Source of the DNA: Ixodes scapularis
Lineage: Eukaryota > Arthropoda > Arachnida > Ixodida > Ixodidae
Direction of reading: 5' to 3'
Assembly (NCBI RefSeq): GCF_016920785.2
Contig: NW_024609857.1
Span: 75,364,119-75,428,118, forward strand
DNA length: 64,000 bases
The translations under genes were made by a program, and so were the position numbers. The notes beneath the pieces were generated by a model. That model was not told the origin of the DNA, did no database searches, and saw only the letters and a list, made by a program, of their open reading frames with translations. Each line of letters starts with the position of its first letter. Position 1 is the first letter of the stretch. Below, in pieces: positions 21,501 through 30,027 of this stretch.

Positions 21501-24017
21501 TTAAATCTCGTTCGTTTTTCTTTGTCACAACGGGGTGGAATTTGCTATTCAGTTATTTCGCACCGAAAGCCTCCTCGGCATTTCTCCTCTTCGAAGTCTG
21601 TGTGGATCGGCGTATTAACAGCGTGAGTAATGAAAGGCGTGTCTTCCTCTTGCAGGGCCATTACTTCACCATTCACATCACCCCTGAGCCACATTGCTCC
21701 TACGTCAGCTTTGAGACCAATGCTCCACAGGTGAGTCGAGCATCCATGCCGAGAAGACTTTCTCATAGGTTGAAGTTAGATTAAATTTCTGTTTTATAAT
21801 TTGTGACTAATCTTTCTCCCCAGGATAACTACCACGAGCTCGTCACTGCACTCCTGAAAATGTTTCTGCCGGGGAAATTTGTGATGACTCTGTTCGCTAA
21901 CAAGGTAATGTTCTTGCTGCCCACATTATTACGCTCTCTCGCTCATTCAAGGACAATGATGTAGACCAAAGGCTCGTTCCCACAGTTGCGTCGTGCAGCA
22001 CGGCGCCTCCCAATTGGCTCGTCGTAAGGGTCGCCGTAGCAACAGCTCGACGCAAGCAGTCTTGACGCAGTTAAATGCGGCCACAAACTGCCATTAGTGC
22101 AGCCTGTGCTACTCTTCTTGAAATATACGTGGTGTCTAGGCTTTTGTTCGCTTGACCCCACTGCCCCGGGGCATTGTTCAGATGCATGTTCAGCTTTAAC
22201 CTTTTTTTTTTTGCACGACCAAACTTATTAGCACGTTCTTGGCTAGCCTCGTGCAGAGAGAAATATTGTTGCTATTTGTTTATTTTAAAACAAAGCTCAA
22301 TCAGTGTGCAAAGGAAGTTTAATATATATTCCAACCTCAAACTTGTGCCGAGATGCCACTTGTGCCTGTATGAAATTTTTTCTAAAGCCCAAAACGGTGT
22401 CCTTTCAAGTAAAATATATTTACGAATATCAAGCTCCATTCACTATTCTTTGTTACTTCTGCAGGACGTCCTACCAAGTAGCGGAGGTACAGCACTTAAA
22501 ACAAAAGCCTGCGAGTTTGTTTCCCTCGCATTACGCCAAAACTCTTTAGAGATGTACTAAGCAAAGTTGAATAATGCGCATAACCATGATGACTTCTTGA
22601 CTGGAATGTTTTTTTTATTAAGAATAGTTGTGTAACAGTTAGATTCTGCAGTCTGAAGAAACTAGCTAAACCAAACCCGGTGTACTTTCAAGGTAAGAGT
22701 AAAAGTACAATTGATGCCCTGTCGTTGATACCACACGTCAGTGCCATGCAAAATAATGGCATCGCATGGCAAAAAAGCTCAGCATTTGATGTGAATATCA
22801 AAGGCTCGTGGTCAGTCAAGTATTAGTCCAGTGCGTAGTTGCAGCCAATTATCGCAGGCTGAATTCAAGAAATCATGTACCCTGGGTAGATGGTTGTACT
22901 TCCACTGTAGCCGAAATGAAGTACATGCTTCCACTTGGGGCATGCATAGTACAATCCAGGTAGAATGAAATATATGCCTCCACTTGAAGCATGCAGCCAA
23001 CACGTTGGCCCTCTGCATGTTTTGCACAGTTCCATTTTGCACTGATGAAAGGAAAACCTAATAATGAAGCAAAAAATTGCTCTGCATTTGAACCAAGTGC
23101 ACCTTTGCACCAAAGATCGTGGAATCGCCCAGTGTGCATGGCACCTGTACCTTCTAGCGTGCAATGTTCTCAGAGTAGGTTTCTCATGTTAGTCTGTACT
23201 ACTTAAGTATGCTTTGAATGTATGTGATCTATAATCTGTTTCATACATAGTGTCCAACGCTGTCAAAGCTACTGGCGCAAGCGCGTGGCTTCATCTATGG
23301 TTTTGTTTGCGCGAGAATGCGTGCAAATGATCAATGACATAAAGCCCCATGCTCGCACCAGTAGCTTTGACAGCGTTGCACACTATGTATGAAACAGATT
23401 ATAGATCACATACATTCAAAGCATACTTAAGTACTACTTACTTCAACTACTTCCAAGCACTCATGCCAGGGTTCCTTGAAATCACAAAATATTTTCCTTT
23501 AATCCTTGGCTCGAAAGGTTGAGAAATTTCCCTGCAACCAACAGTTTGGTTTCTTTGTAATGTTGAGAAAAATTTCTTCCAACCCCCAGCTCAATTTCAC
23601 TGCTACGATGTGAGAAAATTCTCTCCAACCAGCTGCTTGGTCTTATTGTCGCGATACAAGAAATTTCCCTCTAACTCTTGGCTTAAAATTTCGAGAAATT
23701 ATCCCCCAGCTGACAGCTTGGTTTTGTTCAAATGCTGAGAGAAATTTCTCTCCAACGCCCAGCCTGGTTTCATTATAAGAGAAACTTCCCACCAGACCCC
23801 AGAGTGGTTTCATTTAAATGTTGCTAGGTAGGTGTTTTGGTTGGATTAATGGCCGACGTTGACCGTTCCACCCTTCCCCCAGCTGTCTGTGGCGGCCAAG
23901 GGGATGAAGGAGAACTGCAACACGGAGTTCCGGAGCTACAGCCGCAAGGAGCTGCAGGTGTGCCGCTTCAACTCGTACGACCTGACCTACGCGCTCTTCG
24001 CCAAGGCCCCCAGTTGA
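3502..24017 (+). CDS. AMD1: S-adenosylmethionine decarboxylase proenzyme, 10 exons
   Basis: Decarboxylates S-adenosylmethionine to the aminopropyl donor for spermidine and spermine synthesis; a cytosolic, pyruvoyl-dependent enzyme. Exons: 3502-3617, 15187-15273, 15556-15682, 16783-16885, 17904-17946, 18074-18140, 20564-20737, 21656-21730, 21824-21904, 23883-24017. They sum to 1008 nt (335 residues plus TGA), close to the 334 residues of the human enzyme, and every junction keeps phase. Visible motifs: FFEGTEKLLEVWFSR at the N-terminus with the conserved Glu pair (E12, E15); the self-cleavage site LSE|SSMFVSK, where S70 becomes the pyruvoyl group; KTCG (C84); AAYCMGR; PDQTLE; PCGYS (S232); and THITPEP-type TIHITPEP (H246). 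All processing and catalytic residues are present, so the enzyme should be active. Nine introns carry GT-AG ends except intron 6 (18141-20563), which is AT-AC. Start: ATG 3502, four codons before a second possible in-exon context, supported by length. Intron 1 spans 11.6 kb. The short regulatory uORF known upstream of mammalian AMD1 was not seen. Confidence 0.97.
5462..6026 (+). repeat. 141-bp tandem satellite, four copies
   Basis: Four head-to-tail copies of a 141-bp unit starting GAGTTGCCCTAGTGGTGC at 5462, 5603, 5744 and 5885. The first three are essentially identical and the fourth has a handful of substitutions. Because 141 is divisible by three and no stop falls in one frame, the array gives a repeated 47-residue open frame (5473-5934). 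I consider that frame a by-product. Confidence 0.95.
11080..11113. repeat. 34-bp perfect palindrome
   Basis: The sequence TTATAGGGCGGGTTCAT is followed immediately by its exact reverse complement, centred on CATATG. No spacer and no mismatch. Confidence 0.95.
11352..11451. other. Assembly gap, 100 N
   Basis: Exactly 100 N. The 14 bases before it (11338-11351) and after it (11452-11465) are identical (CTTCGCGGCAAAAC), so the two contig ends probably overlap and the gap length is a placeholder. Confidence 0.97.
13250..13950. other. GC- and CpG-rich block inside AMD1 intron 1
   Basis: About 700 bp that is clearly richer in G+C and CpG than its neighbours, with CACGTGATCGAG repeated at 13608 and 13622. 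Open frames on both strands (13251-13745 minus, 13610-13942 plus) show no known domain. It could be an alternative promoter/CpG-island-like segment or a GC-rich transposon fragment; the sequence does not decide. Confidence 0.4.
14572..14731. mobile_element. hAT-type MITE with 8-bp target duplication
   Basis: A 160-bp element starting CAGGGGCGGATTTAG and ending in a CCGCCCCTG complement. It is flanked by a perfect 8-bp duplication GCCATGAC (14564-14571 and 14732-14739). The CAGGGGCGG terminus and 8-bp duplication are the hAT hallmark. No transposase. Confidence 0.9.
15301..15480 (+). repeat. Perfect 12 x 15-bp minisatellite in AMD1 intron 2
   Basis: Twelve identical tandem copies of TCTACCCGCAATGGG with no variation, starting 27 bp after the intron 2 donor and filling 180 of the intron's 282 bp. 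It yields repetitive open frames on both strands that are not genes. Confidence 0.98.
15683..18073 (+). other. AMD1 introns 3-5
   Basis: Introns 15683-16782, 16886-17903 and 17947-18073, with GTGAGT, GTAACC and GTAAGT donors respectively. AT-rich; I see no mobile element with clear ends and no extra exon. Confidence 0.6.
18141..18150 (+). other. AMD1: U12-type 5' splice site of AMD1 intron 6 (AT-AC)
   Basis: The exon ends CTG GAG and the intron begins ATATCCTTTC, the canonical U12-dependent donor (ATATCCTTT). No GT donor nearby keeps the frame, whereas this site joins CTG GAG to GTG ATC ATG in phase 0 and matches the PDQTLE-(I/V)-(L/M) transition of animal AMD1. Confidence 0.93.
18438..19290. 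mobile_element. TIR element (TTTAAAGG...GGAAACAAAA) inside the U12 intron
   Basis: Left end TTTAAAGGGGTACGGAAACA and right end whose complement reads TTTAAAGGAATAGGGAAACA; about 853 bp between. A minus-strand open frame (18826-19404) runs through it but has no recognisable domain. Superfamily not assigned. Confidence 0.6.
19345..19765. repeat. Degenerate array of CTAAATTTAG palindromes with GTCACGTGAC-like spacers
   Basis: Six recognisable units spaced about 53-85 bp, each with a GCTAAATTTAGC core (for example 19356, 19441, 19513, 19623). Each core is followed by GGGAAA-(T)TGATGTCGCATGAC-like sequence. It belongs to the same repeat vocabulary as 26100-26440 and 35120-35305. It lies in AMD1 intron 6. 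Confidence 0.8.
20134..20492. mobile_element. Probable Harbinger-like TIR element
   Basis: Left end AAGCCTGGTTCACACAGTTG and right end whose complement reads AGGCCGGTTTACACGTTTAT, followed by TAA. The termini resemble the complete TAA-flanked MITE at 35679-35757. The left target copy is imperfect. Confidence 0.45.
20541..20563 (+). other. AMD1: U12-type branch site and AC acceptor of AMD1 intron 6
   Basis: TTCCCTTGACT at 20541-20551 fits the U12 branch consensus TTCCTTRACY, with the branch A at 20549. The intron ends CCGCAC at 20563, 14 nt further on, within the short spacing U12 introns require. The exon resumes GTGATCATG. Confidence 0.92.
23201..23432. mobile_element. Palindromic MITE (copy 1) with extended inverted arms
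   Basis: Near-perfect inverted repeat: about 80-bp arms starting ACTTAAGTATGCTTTGAATG, with a loop near 23281-23350. The inner part (CTGTTTCATAC... CAACGCTGTCAAAGCTACTGG) is the same element as 52981-53156, in opposite orientation. Only here do the arms continue about 30 bp further out into sequence absent from the second copy. Confidence 0.85.
23475..23830. repeat. Degenerate ~55-bp tandem repeat before AMD1 exon 10
   Basis: About six diverged copies of a unit with core GAGAAATTTCTCTCCAAC followed by CAGCTTGGTTTCATT-like sequence. The array ends about 50 bp upstream of the exon 10 acceptor. Confidence 0.8.
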
Positions 24018-25105
24018 GGCCCAACACCCGCACCCGTCTGGACATGCCTCGATTTACACTCCCCTCCTCCTCCGGCGTGAACAGAGGTCACTCTGCTGGG
24101 GATCACTGCCCCGCCACGCTGGGCCCCAAAGGGGGACCCTCCGACCAATCGGACGACCGGGCCGTAGGCCACATTTGCTCGCCGGCGCTCGCTCCGTGAG
24201 AGTGCCCTCCCGACGCGAGGTTTTGGGGTGGCATGGGTCCGAACGCTGGAGTAGCCGGCCTCTCCGAAAGAGAGGAAAGGCGGAAGACGCGAAGCTTCTG
24301 GAGCGGACATTTCTTCGGACCGACGACAAAGTCCGGACAGTATCTGTTTGCATATTTTTTTTATTACTCGGCTGTTTTATGCGGTGAGAAGGAGAGGTCT
24401 TTGACTGTGACACGAAGCCGTGCTGATTAATAATTGTTAAGTCAATTGCTACTACACACATTCATTTAAACTTGGCTGGCATTAGGAATTTGCCTTTCAA
24501 GATGCTCGTTACATTCCACATTTTTGTTTTTAGAGTTAAATGGTGTTTTAAGGAATGCAGAGCGCACTTGCTGACAATACTTTTGGTAAGAAAGTGATTT
24601 AGCAAAAATATGCCTCGGTAAAAACAGAAGGATATTAAAAAATGTATTTCATCAAAACAGGCTGGGTGAAACGATTTTATATCCTAACCTAACCCAAGTT
24701 TACAAAAATTCACTTACTTTAAAACATTTTTTTTTAATACTGCGAGCAGACAACTGTCCGGCATTTGCGAGGGTTAAACATTCCGCTCGCACCGTCGAGA
24801 ACCGACGTCCGCCATAGTCGATGTCGTGTGTGTTTGCATGTTGTCAATAGTCTTATACTAGAGCGAGTGTATGGAAATGCGAGGTATGTCCAGACGAGGT
24901 GATGAGGAACCTTTTTTTAAAATCTCTTTACGATTCTTATCCAGTGTGTACGAGATGTGATGGGTGGTGGCCTGTTGTAGCCTCCATATTTTAAGGTGTA
25001 TCTAAAGACAAAACAAAAATGTTTACAAAAAAAAAAGATGGGACAGTAACTGTGTTATTGTACGGAAGCCTTGTATTCCAATAAAGTGCTTTATTGCACC
25101 GTGAA
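24018..25105 (+). other. AMD1: AMD1 3'UTR
   Basis: Sequence from the TGA to the first strong poly(A) signal. No open frame with a recognisable product. GC-rich for the first ~300 nt, then AT-rich. Confidence 0.75.
25080..25085 (+). terminator. AMD1: Polyadenylation signal of AMD1
   Basis: Canonical AATAAA followed within 30 nt by a GT-rich stretch (ATGTTGTCTGTCTATG), the usual cleavage/poly(A) arrangement. Confidence 0.8.
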
Positions 25106-25317
25106 AATGTACAAATGTTGTCTGTCTATGGTTGCCTCGCAGAGCCTATACCAGTTCACAACTGGCGTGCACAAATTTGTACTACAGCGAGATGGCCTTT
25201 CGTTGGTTTGTCACTTGAACTAATGCAGATGAAGACGGCCACGATAAACGAAAGCGAGAAAACTTTCAGCCTTTCCACTCTGGTGAAGAGGGGAGACCAG
25301 CGAAGCTGTACCGTGAT

Positions 25318-25515
25318 GGGACGACCTCGAGGGCCACTTTTTGGACGACTTCAAGAACAACTTCTAGGATGACCTCAAGGACGACGTACGAACGACCTCG
25401 AGGACGACGTACGAACGACCTCGAGGACGACGTACGGACGACCTCGAGGACGACTTCTAGGACGACCTCGAGGACGACTTCTAGGACGACCTCAAGGACT
25501 GCATCTAGGACGACT
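25318..25515 (+). repeat. Minisatellite based on GACCTCGAGGACGAC
   Basis: About eight imperfect copies of a ~24-bp unit (GACGACCTCGAGGACGACTTC and variants). The Thr/Ser/Arg-rich open frame through it (25369-25578) is an artefact. Confidence 0.85.
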
Positions 25516-25590
25516 CCTAGAGAAATTCAGCCTTTCCAATCTGGTGAAAACCAGAGAGGAAAGGCTGAATTTCTCTAGGCGTCGTCCTAG
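25505..25590. repeat. Long stem-loop adjoining the minisatellite
   Basis: Arms of about 33 bp (CTAGGACGAC...GAAATTCAGCCTTTCC and its complement) with one small mismatch and a ~20-nt loop, so the DNA can fold into a single long hairpin. Confidence 0.85.
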
Positions 25591-26070
25591 ATTGTAGTGC
25601 CCCTCATCAATCAGCAGTTACTGTGCCTTGAGCTTCTATGTGCAATTCAACTGCTAGATAGGGAATTGAACCTGCCATGCTGTTGATGCCACCGAAACGT
25701 CGCACAAGAGCAGGAAGGCAACAGACAAAAACACATATGTCAATGCGATATTCACACTGGTGCAAATTCAAATATGTGTGCTTATGTTTCAAAAGTACTT
25801 TTGGCTGCTCCAAAATTATTTGGACCAATCGTATCATTGGCAATAGAATCCCTTTTCCCGAAAGTCACAACAGGTCTGCCGACGCACCCCTCTCCCAGAC
25901 TTGCAGTAAAGAACTCAACAATTCCCCTCGTCACTTTTTCCACGTGCGCTCCAAGGATAATGACCCTGCCAAAGCCAGGTCTACACCGACAGCTCCTGCA
26001 GAGCAATGGAAGAAGCCTGCCAACCGTAACCCCCAGCAAATAGGAGTGCTGAAGTAAAAAAATAATTTTT

Positions 26071-26592
26071 AGAGCACAGCTCTTTGGCGCCCACTTGCGG
26101 GTTTCGTGGCGTCGGTGTATCCGCGCAAAATTTAACGGGAAAATTGATGTCACGTGACCTCAACAGCAATTTAATTCTTTGCTGAATTTTGCGGCAAAAT
26201 TGAATTCGTGTGACCTCGACACTAATTCAGTTCCCCTGCTAAATTTGGCGGGGAAAATGACGTCGCACGACTTGGTGTCACGTCGCCTATGAACAAATTC
26301 AGTTTCTCTGCTAGATTTAGCGGGAAAATTGATGTCTCGTGACCTCAATAGCAATTCAATTCCACCTAAATTTAGCAGGGAATTGAATTACTGTTCAGGT
26401 CATGTGGCGTAAATTTTTCAGCTAAATTTAGCAGGGATACTGTGGGGGGAGGGTATGGAAAAGGAGTATGGAAGAGTATGCAGGAGGAGGAGGACGAGGA
26501 GCAGGGGGAAGAGCAGGTATGGAGGAGGGGCATACCCTCCCCTCTTCCTCCTCAAGAGCTGCGCTCTAACTTTGTATTAGAGATTTGTAAAC
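26071..26592 (-). mobile_element. VNTR-bearing TIR element, copy B (inverted)
   Basis: Ends AGAGCACAGCTCTT (26071-26084) and AAGAGCTGCGCTCT (26554-26567), followed by a TTTGTAAAC tail (26584-26592). Read on the minus strand it matches the elements at 46512 and 55098: GTTTACAA head, GAGCGCAGCTCTTGAGGAGG, a purine-rich stretch, then a CGACGCC...AGAGCTGTGCTCT end. The interior (26125-26440) is an array of about five CTAAATTTAG/GTCACGTGAC units. No coding capacity. Confidence 0.75.
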
Positions 26593-27076
26593 ACCTTTCT
26601 TTTTAAGGTTTAATATTTTCATTTTTATATTTTTCAAAAACGAAAAAATAATTGTCAATTTGTTGTTAGACACACTTGGGTGCGGGCAGCCCTGCTCTAG
26701 GCCCTGCCCGGTGCTGATAAAACTAAGCACCTTTTTTCGGCTCTCATTGGTTGGAGAGATGATTGACGTGTGAAGTATATGTTGTAAAATTGTTTCTCCG
26801 TGCCTAATATTATTTCAACAATATATTTGTTTAAGAAACAAATAATCTAAATAGACTCATTATTGATTTCAAAAATATCCAAAGTTTGCCTTTTCGCTTT
26901 GGCTTCACACAATAACATAAATGCATGGTTGCCGACGTTTGTGGCATGCTCAACGAGCATAGCTCGTTGACCTCATTTATTCTTACGAGTGCGAGTTGTT
27001 CTGTGTTCACCGAGGAGTTTAGAGGAAGACTTCTTCAACCGACCCAGTTTGCAGCAAACGACCGTCGCAAGTAAGC

Positions 27077-27195
27077 GCCTTTGAAAGCGCTGTGCAGGTG
27101 CTTGGGTTCGTAGCGGAACTTGGCTAAGCCCAGCGTCCCAAGCCTTCGGAAGCGCTGTGCGGATGCTTGGGTTCTTAGCAGCACTGGTCTAAGCC
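27077..27195. repeat. 54-bp direct duplication
   Basis: Two copies beginning GCCTTYGRAAGCGCTGTGC and ending TCTAAGCC/GCTAAGCC, 65 bp apart start to start, with about ten differences. Confidence 0.8.
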
Positions 27196-28708
27196 TGATT
27201 TGACCTAAGCTTGATTTGTTCCTTTGCGCATGTTGGTGATGAGTAAAAATATTTGTTCCCAAAAACGTGGCCCCGCTGCTCTGTGAATTGTGCGACCATT
27301 GCGATTATGGTTTAATATTTAGAACATACCTACAGAGGTAAAAATTTGCGAGCCATTTAACCGGAGGCAATTGCGAATTCAGCTTGCATCAAGTTTGCTA
27401 TATGTTCCTGTCATTTTGCTTCGAAAAGCAAGTAACTCGAGTTTTGCAATGCACATGGCCCACCAAAGCGAATGTTTTCTTTTCTACGTCGTTTTAATTG
27501 TGCGTTATGACGCCCACCTTGTTCGTGGATGCCAAGTGAAAAAAAATGACTAAGATAAAAAAAAACTGCATATTCATTTTGTCAATTTTTTTATTCCTTG
27601 GTCACGTATTACCATACATCAATAGACGCTGACAGACACTTGTATTGGACTCTGGCTTGTGCATAATGGAAAGCTAGAATGTTGCTTTCATGGTCGTGTC
27701 TTCTGAGCATTGCCGAAGTTTTTAGATGGGGCCGGAATAGCAGATGGACGGAGGAGAAAACAGACGCTGACGAGCAGCTTTCGTTTTTGCGTCTCACAGG
27801 CATCGCAGACGATAGACGGTGGTAAAATAGCAGACGATGCAGGAGGCTGCCGCGCGTCTGCTCGCATGACTAGCAGGCAATGTCAGACGCCAGAATAGAT
27901 GCACGGGATGCCGCGAAAGGGAGACACTAGACTTCCGACTGCGTTTGGCAGAGCAGCCAAGTCAATCCAGTATTAATGGGCAGGGCTTAGAGCAGGCCGT
28001 GAGCTCCCACCTAGATTGCGTCTAACAATGTAAATACTGCACGAAAAATTTTTTCCGTGCAAAAATTAAGGGAAAAATGTGTCCCAAAAAATCTTTTTAA
28101 AACAACGTTTTTTTCATTGCAGTGTCCCTTTAAAGGGTATTTCCGTGGGGAAGAAATCCCTCCCTTTGCTTCACAGGATGCACATCACATGGTAACGTCA
28201 CGCCTTTGCGCGGAACCACACCGACATGCACCTCCCAGGGGGATGGGGGACGTTTTGCTCGGACTGCACAATCAGTCTTTGGATTGACGCGAGTTCTTTT
28301 CTCAATTGGCGGTATTTTGTTCACGTGTCCGGAAACTTTACAAATTTTGCTCAGTGGGATACCAGTGGTGGCATCGGGATCGACTAACTTCTGGCTTGCG
28401 CTGTTGCGAATGTCGTTTAAGACACCCGAAGGAGTCTTTGATATTCATCATCGCCGGCTTCAAGCCGCTCCTCATACAATTGGTTTTGGATTCAACGTTC
28501 TTTATGTTGCATCCACCCATTCAAGAAGTATCTTTGTTTTAGCAGAAAGCAGTCTGTCGTCTTCCGCATCCAACAGCATTCCTGACATAATCGCTTATCG
28601 CCGTTTCGTGTACACCTACATTTTGGTTGTTTCGCTATGTTTTTAATGTATTCATAAGCGGCTTGATTCGAACGGCGCTTTCGTGCAATTCATACTTTCT
28701 GTTCTCGC

Positions 28709-28839
28709 AGCCCCGTTGAGTGCGCTTCCTTCTGAGCACCAGTGCACTGCAGAGAATCAACACCCGCGGAACTTGCTTCTGCGGGTGTTGTTTCTCCGCA
28801 GTGCACCGGTGCTCAGTGAAAAGCGCACTCAACGGGGCT
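28709..28839. mobile_element. Foldback/palindromic MITE 1
   Basis: Inverted arms start AGCCCCGTTGAGTGCGCTT and end with its exact complement. The internal sequence also pairs (GAGCACCAGTGCACTGC; ACACCCGC...GCGGGTGT), so almost the whole 131 bp folds. Confidence 0.85.
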
Positions 28840-28862
28840 CAAACAAGGCTCACGTGACTTAT

Positions 28863-28988
28863 GGAAACGGGCACCGCACAAGAATTCCCATAGCAACGTG
28901 CGCGGAAACTGACGTGGACCTATGCCGTGCCGCCACATCACAACATCCGCGCAAGTTGCTATAAAAACTGCCGTGCGGTGCCCGTTTT
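28863..28988. mobile_element. Foldback/palindromic MITE 2
   Basis: Begins AAACGGGCACCGCAC and ends GTGCGGTGCCCGTTTTT; inner TAGCAACGTGCGCGGA pairs with TCCGCGCAAGTTGCTA. It lies 24 bp from the preceding hairpin but has different arms, so it is a separate family. Confidence 0.85.
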
Positions 28989-30021
28989 TATCGCTCATGT
29001 GTTTGCTAATGTCCAATTAGACAACTTCTTGGCCTGATGAACAAACTTAATTTTGTTTTGAGTTGTCATGTGCTGTCTAAACAGTCCACGACAAACAACA
29101 TTTTTGAAAGATAAACTTGTCAAACATTTCACAAATGCTTCATATGTGGCATACCTGCCTATGATCAGTAGGCCTATGTAGAGGAAATAATCAAATACCT
29201 ACTTTGTATGTGTAGCCATTCATGTGGCAAATCATAATTTTATCTTGCATTTCTGACAATTCAAACTTCTGATAATTGAACAAAATTTGTGGTTTCCTGG
29301 TGTTTGAATTAATGAGTCTACTGTATCCCTTTAATGTCATGTTGGTGGCTTTTTTTTTTTTTGTCTGCATCTACTAAGCAGCTTATCCCCATCATGTACA
29401 ATGTTTAACCAACTGACCCAATTTGCCACCTTAGTTCATCTTCATTTGCCAGGTAAGCTTCCAACTTGTTCAATACGTAACCTGGAGTGGTCAGTCTAAC
29501 GACTAAAGGGACGAAGGATATTGCTCAGTATCTTTGCAGTCCTGCGGTGGCATTAAGTTTGGAGGACCCTGTACAGGACTAGAGGTCATCGTCTTCAGGT
29601 TACTCCTTGCACTTTGTGAATTTCGGACAGAACTTGGATGACCAAAAAAATACATATAGTACTGTTCTGCTTTAGGTTGTTGAACTAGTTTGCAGAGGAG
29701 ATGATGAGATGTCTATATTTTGGCACATTTGCCTAGGCTCTAGTTTTGATTTCAAACCCCGGCTGCGAGATGGTCATCTGCAGAGTTCAACAATTAAACT
29801 CCCAAATGCTCATTCTCAGTAACCAAGCATTTGTCTGGAGCCCCCTTTCAGCAAACACAGTGCGGGTCTGCTACATGCTCACTCTTGCGATATGACTATG
29901 CACCCTTGCAAGAGCAAAACATGTACTCAAAAACGGATGGCCCCAGAAAACGGCCTTTTTTTTCCCCATCCAGCATATAACAAGCAGTCAACAACATTGA
30001 GAAAATAACTGGTACAATATG

Positions 30022-30027
30022 TTTATT
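30022..30027 (-). terminator. Candidate minus-strand polyadenylation signal
   Basis: AATAAA on the minus strand. It is the kind of signal CCDC28 would need, but no terminal exon links it to that gene. Confidence 0.25.

Larger units (their letters stand above)
20738..23882 (+). other. AMD1 introns 7-9
   Basis: Intron 7 (20738-21655) and intron 8 (21731-21823) hold nothing recognisable. Intron 9 (21905-23882) holds a palindromic element (23201-23432), a 63-bp direct duplication near 22905-23005 and a degenerate tandem repeat just before exon 10. Confidence 0.6.
26593..29990. other. Intergenic sequence with repeats, no gene recognised
   Basis: Holds a 54-bp direct duplication (27077-27130 and 27142-27195), two adjacent hairpin elements (28709-28988) and AT-rich DNA. 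The open frame at 28206-28646 has no recognisable domain. Confidence 0.5.

Noticed and set aside
28206..28646. 146-codon plus frame
   Set aside because: No domain, no splice context; AT/GC mix like surrounding intergenic DNA.
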